NCBI GenBank assembly: GCA_948099385.1
Contig: CANUEZ040000047.1
Coordinates: 29,530,501-29,594,500, forward strand
Direction of reading: 5' to 3'
Origin: Fasciola hepatica
Lineage: Eukaryota; Platyhelminthes; Trematoda; Plagiorchiida; Fasciolidae
Length of the DNA stretch: 64,000 bases
Shown piece by piece: positions 55,149 through 63,900 of this stretch. The notes under the pieces were generated by a model. The model was not told where the DNA came from and made no database searches. It saw nothing but the letters and a program-made list of their open reading frames with translations. Both the position numbers and the translations under genes were made by a program. Position 1 is the first letter of the stretch. Each line of letters opens with the position of its first letter.

Positions 55149-57657
55149 AAGCTTGTTGTTACCGTTCAAAATCCAGTGATGGAAGGGTGCTATATGATGT
55201 AGTGTAGATGTTGAACAAACCGTTGAGAGCCATTGCGGATAGCGTTGCGGTTAAGGTGTTCGATTCACAGTCGTTGAGCCTGTGTTCGAGTCGCCGTGGG
55301 GGCTCGGTGCATGTGCACTGCTCATCATTCCCAACAAGGATGAAACAGCTGTACAGTGCATATCCATGCTTTTCAATGGTCAGTTGAGCGTTCAAGCTGC
55401 ATCATGAATCATATCATATACAAATCTAATCTGCTACTACTCAATTGCAAATAGTAAGCAAGCTGTGTAGGTTGTTCATAAGGGAATTTGTTCGTCGTAT
55501 TTAGGCCCGTACAGAGAAGTGATCGATCATAGGAGTCGATCGGTGTGTGGGAAGCTTGTTGTTACCGTTCAAAATCCAGTGATGGAAGGGTGCTATATGA
55601 TGTAGTGTAGATGTTGAACAAACCGGTGAGAGCCATCGCGGATAGCCTTGCGGTTAAGGTGTTCGATTCACAGTCGTTGAGCCTGTGTTCGAGTCGCCGT
55701 GGGGGCTCGCTGCATGTGCACTGCATATCATTCCCAACAAGGATGAAACAGCTGCACAGTGCATATCCATGCTTTTCAATGGTCAGTTGAGCGTTCAAGC
55801 TGCATCATGAATCATATTATGTACAAATCTAATCTGCTACTACTCAATTGCAAATAGTAAGCAAGCTGTGTAGGTTGTTCATAAGGGAATTTGTTCGTTG
55901 TACTTAGGCCCGTACAGAGAAGTGATCGATCATAGGAGTCGATCGGTGTGTGGGAAGCTTGTTGTTACCGTTCAAAATCCAGTGATGGAAGGGTGCTATA
56001 TGATGTAGTGTAGATGTTGAACAAACCGTTGAGAGCGATCGCGGATAGCCTTGCGGTTAAGGTGTTCGATTCACAGTCGTTGAGCCTGTGTTCGAGTCGC
56101 CGTGGGGGCACGGTGCATTTGCACTGCTCATCATTCCCAACAAGGATGAAACAGCTGTACAGTGCATATCCATGCTTTTCAATGGTCAGTTGAGCGTTCA
56201 AGCTGCATCATGAATCATATTATATACAAATCTAATCTGCTACTACTCAATTGCAAATAGTAAGCAAGCTGTGTAGGTTGTTCATAAGGGAATTTGTTCG
56301 TTGTACTTAGGCCCGTACAGAGAAGTGATCGATCATAGGAGTCGATCGGTGTGTGGGAAGCTTGTTGTTACCGTTCAAAATCCAGTGATGGAAGGGTGCT
56401 ATATGATGTAGTGTAGATGTTGAACAAACCGTTGAGAGCCATCGCGGATAGCCTTGCGGTTAAGGTGTTCGATTCACAGTCGTTCAGCCTGTGTTCGAGT
56501 CGCCGTGGGGGCTCGGTGCATGTGCACTGCTCATCATTCCCAACAAGGATGAAACAGCTGTACAGTGCATATCCATGCTTTTCAATGGTCAGTTGAGCGT
56601 TCAAGCTGCATCATGAATCATATTATATACAAATCTAATCTGCTACTACTCAATTGCAAATAGTAAGCAAGCTGTGTAGGTTGTTCATAAGGGAATTTGT
56701 TCGTTGTACTTAGGCCCGTACAGAGAAGTGATCGATCATAGGAGTCGATCGGTGCGTGGGAAGCTTGTTGTTACCGTTCAAAATCCAGTGATGGAAGGGT
56801 GCTATATGATGTAGTGTAGATGTTGAACAAACCGTTGAGAGCGATCGCGGATAGCCTTGCGGTTAAGGTGTTCGATTCACAGTCGTTCAGCCTGTGTTCG
56901 AGTCGCCGTGGGGGCTCGGTGCATGTGCACTGCTCATCATTCCCAACAAGGATGAAACAGCTGTACAGTGCATATCCATGCTTTTCAATGGTCAGTTGAG
57001 CGTTCAAGCTGCATCATGAATCATATTATATACAAATCTAATCTGCTACTACTCAATTGCAAATAGTAAGCAAGCTGTGTAGGTTGTTCATAACGGAATG
57101 TGTTCGTTGTACTTAGGCCCGTACAGAGAAGTGATCGATCATAGGAGTCGATCGGTGTGTGGGAAGCTTGTTGTTACCGTTCAAAATCCAGTGATGGAAG
57201 GGTGCTATATGATGTAGTGTAGATGTTGAACAAACCGTTGAGAGCCATCGCGGATAGCCTTGCGGTTAAGGTGTTCGATTCACAGTCGTTCAGCCTGTGT
57301 TCGAGTCGCCGTGGGGGCTCGGTGCATGTGCACTGCTCATCATTCCCAACAAGGATGAAACAGCTGTACAGTGCATATCCATGCTTTTCAATGGTCAGTT
57401 GAGCGTTCAAGCTGCATCATGAATCATATTATATACAAATCTAATCTGCTACTACTCAATTGCAAATAGTAAGCAAGCTGTGTAGGTTGTTCATAAGGGA
57501 ATTTGTTCGTTGTACTTAGGCCCGTACAGAGAAGTGATCGATCATAGGAGTCGATCGGTGTGTGGGAAGCTTGTTGTTACCGTTCAAAATCCAGTGATGG
57601 AAGGGTGCTATATGATGTAGTGTAGATGTTGAACAAACCGTTGAGAGCGATCGCGGA

Positions 57658-57668
57658 TAGCCTTGCGG
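57658..57668 (+). promoter_or_regulatory. Pol III A-box-like element
   Basis: TAGCCTTGCGG matches the A-box consensus TRGYNNARNGG at 10 of 11 positions; the single mismatch is T in place of A at position 7. It begins 43 nt before the B-box-like element, the spacing seen in tRNA genes without a long variable arm. Copies with GCG in place of GCC (for example the monomers containing 4,383, 8,010 and 55,159) weaken the predicted D stem but keep the A-box consensus. Confidence 0.6.
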
Positions 57669-57674
57669 TTAAGG

Positions 57675-57685
57675 TGTTCGATTCA
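57675..57685 (+). promoter_or_regulatory. Second B-box-like motif 26 nt upstream
   Basis: TGTTCGATTCA also matches GGTTCGANTCC at 9 of 11 positions and lies within the anticodon-arm region. It is only 17 nt after the A box, so it is not placed to act as the B box of a normal tRNA-type promoter. It may be a chance similarity or a small internal duplication, since both copies share TGTTCGA. It is present throughout the array apart from scattered point variants (GTGTCCGATT in the copies near 22,214, 22,617 and 23,826; GGTTTTCGATT near 18,586). Confidence 0.3.
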
Positions 57686-57700
57686 CAGTCGTTCAGCCTG

Positions 57701-57711
57701 TGTTCGAGTCG
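57701..57711 (+). promoter_or_regulatory. Pol III B-box-like element
   Basis: TGTTCGAGTCG matches the B-box consensus GGTTCGANTCC at 9 of 11 positions, with mismatches only at the two outer bases. The invariant TTCGA of the T loop is intact in nearly all copies; one exception is the copy near 881-889, which reads GTTCTAGTC. A frequent variant, GAGTGGCCG, changes C61 and would break the closing pair of the T stem. Confidence 0.62.
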
Positions 57712-57729
57712 CCGTGGGGGCTCGGTGCA

Positions 57730-57780
57730 TGTGCACTGCTCATCATTCCCAACAAGGATGAAACAGCTGTACAGTGCATA
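57730..57780 (+). ncRNA. Degenerate type I hammerhead ribozyme-like fold
   Basis: All hammerhead parts are in order. Helix I is TGTGCACTG (57,730-57,738) paired with CAGTGCATA (57,772-57,780), 9 bp with one G-U. The core strand is CTCATCA (57,739-57,745). Helix II is TTCC/GGAT with loop CAACAA, giving 3 pairs and a T-T mismatch at its base. The second core box is GAAA (57,760-57,763). Helix III is the loopless palindrome ACAGCTGT (57,763-57,770). The cleavage triplet is GUA, with the expected scissile bond after 57,771. A functional core reads CUGANGA; here G5 (57,741) and G8 (57,744) are both C. G8 is catalytic and pairs with C3, and C3 has not changed to compensate, so self-cleavage should be abolished. 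The minimal helix III is typical of newt and schistosome satellite hammerheads, which act best as dimers. The fold is seen directly; common ancestry with those elements is inferred. Confidence 0.72.
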
Positions 57781-57787
57781 TCCATGC

Positions 57788-57791
57788 TTTT
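57788..57791 (+). terminator. T4 run, candidate Pol III terminator
   Basis: Four T residues lie 67 nt after the tRNA-like segment and 7 nt after the hammerhead-like fold. No earlier TTTT occurs on the + strand between the A box and this point in the reference copy, so a Pol III transcript starting near 57,651 would be about 140 nt and would contain the tRNA-like head plus the hammerhead fold. T4 is a minimal terminator in many eukaryotes and may leak. The copy containing 14,458 has T5 here. Transcription itself is not shown. Confidence 0.45.
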
Positions 57792-57810
57792 CAATGGTCA
57801 GTTGAGCGTT

Positions 57811-57860
57811 CAAGCTGCATCATGAATCATATTATATACAAATCTAATCTGCTACTACTC
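57811..57860. other. AT-rich part of the monomer
   Basis: This is the lowest-GC part of the repeat, with ATTATATACA-type sequence followed by CTACTACTC. It is among the more variable segments: alternative forms include ATATCATATAC, AATAATATC, ATTATGTAC, ATAATATATAC, and a heavily altered form at 27,605 and 29,217. A TATA-like core is visible, but nothing downstream on either strand looks like a gene it would serve. I see no other recognisable element between the T4 run and the hairpin at 57,940. Confidence 0.5.
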
Positions 57861-57939
57861 AATTGCAAATAGTAAGCAAGCTGTGTAGGTTGTTCATAAG
57901 GGAATTTGTTCGTTGTACTTAGGCCCGTACAGAGAAGTG

Positions 57940-57962
57940 ATCGATCATAGGAGTCGATCGGT
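57940..57962. other. Small hairpin-forming inverted repeat
   Basis: CGATC (57,942-57,946) pairs with GATCG (57,956-57,960) across a 9-nt loop, and two further pairs (one wobble) extend the stem to 7 bp. The element lies in the spacer just before the HindIII site. A recurrent variant (GTGATAGATC) breaks one stem pair in over ten copies scattered from about 19.6 to 64 kb, so pairing here is not strictly kept and function is doubtful. Confidence 0.35.
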
Positions 57963-60900
57963 GTGTGGGAAGCTTGTTGTTACCGTTCAAAATCCAGTGA
58001 TGGAAGGGTGCTATATGATGTAGTGTAGATGTTGAACAAACCGTTGAGAGCGATCGCGGATAGCCTTGCGGTTAAGGTGTTCGATTCACAGTCGTTCAGC
58101 CTGTGTTCGAGTCGCCGTGGGGGCTCGGTGCATGTGCACTGCTCATCATTCCCAACAAGGATGAAACAGCTGTACAGTGCATATCCATGCTTTTCAATGG
58201 TCAGTTGAGCGTTCAAGCTGCATCATGAATCATATTATATACAAATCTAATCTGCTACTACTCAATTGCAAATAGTAAGCAAGCTGTGTAGGTTGTTCAT
58301 AAGGGAATTTGTTCGTTGTACTTAGGCCCGTACAGAGAAGTGATCGATCATAGGAGTCGATCGGTGTGTGGGAAGCTTGTTGTTACCGTTCAAAATCCAG
58401 TGATGGAAGGGTGCTATATGATGTAGTGTAGATGTTGAACAAACCGTTGAGAGCGATCGCGGATAGCCTTGCGGTTAAGGTGTTCGATTCACAGTCGTTC
58501 AGCCTGTGTTCGAGTCGCCGTGGGGGCTCGGTGCATGTGCACTGCTCATCATTCCCAACAAGGATGAAACAGCTGTACAGTGCATATCCATGCTTTTCAA
58601 TGGTCAGTTGAGCGTTCAAGCTGCATCATGAATCATATTATATACAAATCTAATCTGCTACTACTCAATTGCAAATAGTAAGCAAGCTGTGTAGGTTGTT
58701 CATAAGGGAATTTGTTCGTTGTACTTAGGCCCGTACAGAGAAGTGATCGATCATAGGAGTCGATCGGTGTGTGGGAAGCTTGTTGTTACCGTTCAAAATC
58801 CAGTGATGGAAGGGTGCTATATGATGTAGTGTAGATGTTGAACAAACCGTTGAGAGCCATCGCGGATAGCCTTGCGGTTAAGGTGTTCGATTCACAGTCG
58901 TTCAGCCTGTGTTCGAGTCGCCGTGGGGGCTCGGTGCATGTGCACTGCTCATCATTCCCAACAAGGATGAAACAGCTGTACAGTGCATATCCATGCTTTT
59001 CAATGGTCAGTTGAGCGTTCAAGCTGCATCATGAATCATATTATATACAAATCTAATCTGCTACTACTCAATTGCAAATAGTAAGCAAGCTGTGTAGGTT
59101 GTTCATAAGGGAATTTGTTCGTTGTACTTAGGCCCGTACAGAGAAGTGATCGATCATAGGAGTCGATCGGTGTGTGGGAAGCTTGTTGTTACCGTTCAAA
59201 ATCCAGTGATGGAAGGGTGCTATATGATGTAGTGTAGATGTTGAACAAACCGTTGAGAGCGATCGCGGATAGCCTTGCGGTTAAGGTGTTCGATTCACAG
59301 TCGTTCAGCCTGTGTTCGAGTCGCCGTGGGGGCTCGGTGCATGTGCACTGCTCATCATTCCCAACAAGGATGAAACAGCTGTACAGTGCATATCCATGCT
59401 TTTCAATGGTCAGTTGAGCGTTCAAGCTGCATCATGAATCATATTATATACAAATCTAATCTGCTACTACTCAATTGCAAATAGTAAGCAAGCTGTGTAG
59501 GTTGTTCATAAGGGAATGTGTTCGTTGTACTTAGGCCCGTACAGAGAAGTGATAGATCATAGGAGTCGATCGGTGTGTGGGACGCTTGTTGTTACCGTTC
59601 AAAATTCAGTGATGGCAGGGTGCTATATGATGTAGTGTAGATGTTGAACAAACCGTTGAGAGCCATCGCGGATAGCCTTGCGGTTAAGGTGTTCGATTCA
59701 CAGTCGTTGAGCCTGTGTTCGAGTCGCCGTGGGGGCACGGTGCATTTGCACTGCTCATCATTCCCAACAAGGATGAAACAGCTGTACAGTGCATATCCAT
59801 GCTTTTCAATGGTCAGTTGAGCGTTCAAGCTGCATCATGAATCATATCATATACAAATCTAATCTGCTACTACTCAATTGCAAATAGTAAGCAAGCTGTG
59901 TAGGTTGTTCATAAGGGAATTTGTTCGTCGTATTTAGGCCCGTACAGAGAAGTGATCGATCATAGGAGTCGATCGGTGTGTGGGAAGCTTGTTGTTACCG
60001 TTCAAAATCCAGTGATGGAAGGTCGCTATATGATGTAGTGTAGATGTTGAACAAACCGTTGAGAGCGATCGCGGATAGCCTTGCGGTTAAGGTGTTCGAT
60101 TCACAGTCGTTCAGCCTGTGTTCGAGTCGCCGTGGGGGCTCGGTGCATTTGCACTGCTCATCATTCCCAACAAGGATGAAACAGCTGTACAGTGCATATC
60201 CATGCTTTTCAATGGTCAGTTGAGCGTTCAAGCTGCATCATGAATCATATTATATACAAATCTAATCTGCTACTACTCAATTGCAAATAGTAAGCAAGCT
60301 GTGTAGGTTGTTCATAAGGGAATTTGTTCGTTGTACTTAGGCCCGTACAGAGAAGTGATCGATCATAGGAGTCGATCGGTGTGTGGGAAGCTTGTTGTTA
60401 CCGTTCAAAATCCAGTGATGGAAGGGTGCTATATGATGTAGTGTAGATGTTGAACAAACCGTTGAGAGCGATCGCGGATAGCCTTGCGGTTAAGGTGTTC
60501 GATTCACAGTCGTTCAGCCTGTGTTCGAGTCGCCGTGGGGGCTCGGTGCATGTGCACTGCTCATCATTCCCAACAAGGATGAAACAGCTGTACAGTGCAT
60601 ATCCATGCTTTTCAATGGTCAGTTGAGCGTTCAAGCTGCATCATGAATCATATTATATACAAATCTAATCTGCTACTACTCAATTGCAAATAGTAAGCAA
60701 GCTGTGTAGGTTGTTCATAAGGGAATTTGTTCGTTGTACTTAGGCCCGTACAGAGAAGTGATCGATCATAGGAGTCGATCGGTGTGTGGGAAGCTTGTTG
60801 TTACCGTTCAAAATCCAGTGATGGAAGGGTGCTATATGATGTAGTGTAGATGTTGAACAAACCGGTGAGAGCCATCGCGGATAGCCTTGCGGTTAAGGTG

Positions 60901-63900
60901 TTCGATTCACAGTCGTTGAGCCTGTGTTCGAGTCGCCGTGGGGGCTCGCTGCATGTGCACTGCTCATCATTCCCAACAAGGATGAAACAGCTGTACAGTG
61001 CATATCCATGCTTTTCAATGGTCAGTTGAGCGTTCAAGCTGCATCATGAATCATATTATATACAAATCTAATCTGCTACTACTCAATTGCAAATAGTAAG
61101 CAAGCTGTGTAGGTTGTTCATAAGGGAATGTGTTCGTTGTACTTAGGCCCGTACAGAGAAGTGATAGATCATAGGAGTCGATCGGTGTGTGGGACGCTTG
61201 TTGTTACCGTTCAAAATTCAGTGATGGCAGGGTGCTATATGATGTAGTGTAGATGTTGAACAAACCGTTGAGAGCCATCGCGGATAGCCTTGCGGTTAAG
61301 GTGTTCGATTCACAGTCGTTGAGCCTGTGTTCGAGTCGCCGTGGGGGCACGGTGCATTTGCACTGCTCATCATTCCCAACAAGGATGAAACAGCTGTACA
61401 GTGCATATCCATGCTTTTCAATGGTCAGTTGAGCGTTCAAGCTGCATCATGAATCATATTATATACAAATCTAATCTGCTACTACTCAATTGCAAATAGT
61501 AAGCAAGCTGTGTAGGTTGTTCATAACGGAATGTGTTCGTTGTACTTAGGCCCGTACAGAGAAGTGATCGATCATAGGAGTCGATCGGTGTGTGGGAAGC
61601 TTGTTGTTACCGTTCAAAATCCAGTGATGGAAGGGTGCTATATGATGTAGTGTAGATGTTGAACAAACCGTTGAGAGCGATCGCGGATAGCCTTGCGGTT
61701 AAGGTGTTCGATTCACAGTCGTTCAGCCTGTGTTCGAGTCGCCGTGGGGGCTCGCTGCATGTGCACTGCTCATCATTCCCAACAAGGATGAAACAGCTGT
61801 ACAGTGCATATCCATGCTTTTCAATGGTCAGTTGAGCGTTCAAGCTGCATCATGAATCATATTATATACAAATCTAATCTGCTACTACTCAATTGCAAAT
61901 AGTAAGCAAGCTGTGTAGGTTGTTCATAAGGGAATTTGTTCGTTGTACTTAGGCCCGTACAGAGAAGTGATCGATCATAGGAGTCGATCGGTGTGTGGGA
62001 AGCTTGTTGTTACCGTTCAAAATCCAGTGATGGAAGGGTGCTATATGATGTAGTGTAGATGTTGAACAAACCGTTGAGAGCGATCGCGGATAGCCTTGCG
62101 GTTAAGGTGTTCGATTCACAGTCGTTCAGCCTGTGTTCGAGTCGCCGTGGGGGCTCGGTGCATGTGCACTGCTCATCATTCCCAACAAGGATGAAACAGC
62201 TGTACAGTGCATATCCATGCTTTTCAATGGTCAGTTGAGCGTTCAAGCTGCATCATGAATCATATTATATACAAATCTAATCTGCTACTACTCAATTGCA
62301 AATAGTAAGCAAGCTGTGTAGGTTGTTCATAAGGGAATTTGTTCGTTGTACTTAGGCCCGTACAGAGAAGTGATCGATCATAGGAGTCGATCGGTGTGTG
62401 GGAAGCTTGTTGTTACCGTTCAAAATCCAGTGATGGAAGGGTGCTATATGATGTAGTGTAGATGTTGAACAAACCGTTGAGAGCGATCGCGGATAGCCTT
62501 GCGGTTAAGGTGTTCGATTCACAGTCGTTCAGCCTGTGTTCGAGTCGCCGTGGGGGCTCGGTGCATGTGCACTGCTCATCATTCCCAACAAGGATGAAAC
62601 AGCTGTACAGTGCATATCCATGCTTTTCAATGGTCAGTTGAGCGTTCAAGCTGCATCATGAATCATATTATATACAAATCTAATCTGCTACTACTCAATT
62701 GCAAATAGTAAGCAAGCTGTGTAGGTTGTTCATAAGGGAATTTGTTCGTCGTATTTAGGCCCGTACAGAGAAGTGATCGATCATAGGAGTCGATCGGTGT
62801 GTGGGAAGCTTGTTGTTAGCGTTCAAAATCCAGTGATGGAAGGTCGCTATATGATGTAGTGTAGATGTTGAACAAACCGGTGAGAGCCATCGCGGATAGC
62901 CTTGCGGTTAAGGTGTTCGATTCACAGTCGTTGAGCCTGTGTTCGAGTCGCCGTGGGGGCTCGCTGCATGTGCACTGCTCATCATTCCCAACAAGGATGA
63001 AACAGCTGTACAGTGCATATCCATGCTTTTCAATGGTCAGTTGAGCGTTCAAGCTGCATCATGAATCATATTATGTACAAATCTAATCTGCTACTACTCA
63101 ATTGCAAATAGTAAGCAAGCTGTGTAGGTTGTTCATAACGGAATGTGTTCGTTGTACTTAGGCCCGTACAGAGAAGTGATCGATCATAGGAGTCGATCGG
63201 TGTGTGGGAAGCTTGTTGTTACCGTTCAAAATCCAGTGATGGAAGGGTGCTATATGATGTAGTGTAGATGTTGAACAAACCGTTGAGAGCGATCGCGGAT
63301 AGCCTTGCGGTTAAGGTGTTCGATTCACAGTCGTTCAGCCTGTGTTCGAGTCGCCGTGGGGGCTCGGTGCATGTGCACTGCTCATCATTCCCAACAAGGA
63401 TGAAACAGCTGTACAGTGCATATCCATGCTTTTCAATGGTCAGTTGAGCGTTCAAGCTGCATCATGAATCATATTATATACAAATCTAATCTGCTACTAC
63501 TCAATTGCAAATAGTAAGCAAGCTGTGTAGGTTGTTCATAAGGGAATTTGTTCGTTGTACTTAGGCCCGTACAGAGAAGTGATCGATCATAGGAGTCGAT
63601 CGGTGTGTGGGAAGCTTGTTGTTACCGTTCAAAATCCAGTGATGGAAGGGTGCTATATGATGTAGTGTAGATGTTGAACAAACCGTTGAGAGCGATCGCG
63701 GATAGCCTTGCGGTTAAGGTGTTCGATTCACAGTCGTTCAGCCTGTGTTCGAGTCGCCGTGGGGGCTCGGTGCATGTGCACTGCTCATCATTCCCAACAA
63801 GGATGAAACAGCTGTACAGTGCATATCCATGCTTTTCAATGGTCAGTTGAGCGTTCAAGCTGCATCATGAATCATATTATATACAAATCTAATCTGCTAC

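Larger units (their letters stand above)
57651..57721 (+). ncRNA. tRNA-like head of the monomer (cloverleaf relic)
   Basis: These 71 nt lay out as a class I tRNA. After a 7-nt acceptor strand comes TA at positions 8-9. The D stem GCC/GGT encloses a 10-nt loop containing GG and TTAA. An anticodon-like arm has loop TTCACAG (U33 and purine 37 present, nominal anticodon CAC) on a stem with 3 of 5 pairs. A 4-nt variable loop follows. The T stem CTGTG/CGCCG has 4 of 5 pairs around loop TTCGAGT. The acceptor stem is degenerate (3 of 7 pairs), so this is probably a tRNA-derived promoter head of the kind found in SINEs and unlikely to be a working tRNA. The segment recurs in every monomer. Common variants hit the variable loop (GAGC or CAGC), the D stem (GCC to GCG) and position 61 (C to G). 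No search was run; tRNAscan-SE would probably score it low or as a pseudogene. Confidence 0.72.
57577..57813 (-). other. Recurring 78-codon minus-strand frame, judged non-coding
   Basis: This frame is open in almost every monomer with period 403. It has no ATG start: the first codon is TTG, and the codons just upstream run into an in-frame TGA. It is antisense to the tRNA-like and hammerhead-like segments, and its composition follows from them. I recognise no domain, signal peptide or membrane segment. Substitutions between copies are mostly amino-acid changing (I/M, R/T, R/P, T/K). The few copies without it lost the TTG (monomers at 16,876, 23,324 and 24,533) or gained a stop (20,100). Its persistence is explained by how alike the copies are, so I do not call a gene. 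Confidence 0.85.
57567..57969 (+). repeat. Reference satellite monomer (HindIII phase)
   Basis: I use this copy as the reference because the next two copies (57,970-58,372 and 58,373-58,775) are identical to it, as are those at 54,343 and 54,746. It counts 182 G+C of 403 (45%). In order it holds: HindIII site, 78 bp of spacer, tRNA-like head (57,651-57,721), degenerate hammerhead (57,730-57,780), T4 run (57,788-57,791), an AT-rich stretch (57,811-57,860), more spacer, and a small hairpin (57,940-57,962). To find the same element in another copy, move by multiples of 403 and correct for the two 1-bp deletions. The choice of HindIII as start is arbitrary; a biological start would more naturally be just before the tRNA-like head. 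Confidence 0.97.

Noticed and set aside
57560..57568. TGTGGGAA as an RBPJ/Su(H)-type site, and ACAGCTGT as an E-box
   Set aside because: Short consensus matches in satellite DNA with no gene nearby; ACAGCTGT is explained as helix III of the hammerhead fold.
57651..57721. A functional tRNA-Val gene (anticodon-like CAC)
   Set aside because: The acceptor stem has only 3 of 7 pairs and the anticodon stem 3 of 5, so it is better called a tRNA-derived relic or promoter head.
57715..57760. Active hammerhead on the minus strand (TGATGAG followed by a GTGCA/TGCAC hairpin)
   Set aside because: The base before TGATGAG is A where C is required, and the second box after the hairpin reads CGAG where CGAAA is needed. 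TGATGAG is only the complement of the altered plus-strand core.
57763..57777. Overlapping palindromes ACAGCTGT and CTGTACAG as a protein-binding operator
   Set aside because: The first is the loopless helix III, and the second arises where helix III meets the 3' strand of helix I.
353..63858. About 150 minus-strand 78-codon frames as a tandem gene family
   Set aside because: All start at TTG with no ATG, run antisense to the tRNA-like and hammerhead-like segments, match no family I know, and repeat only because the DNA monomer repeats.
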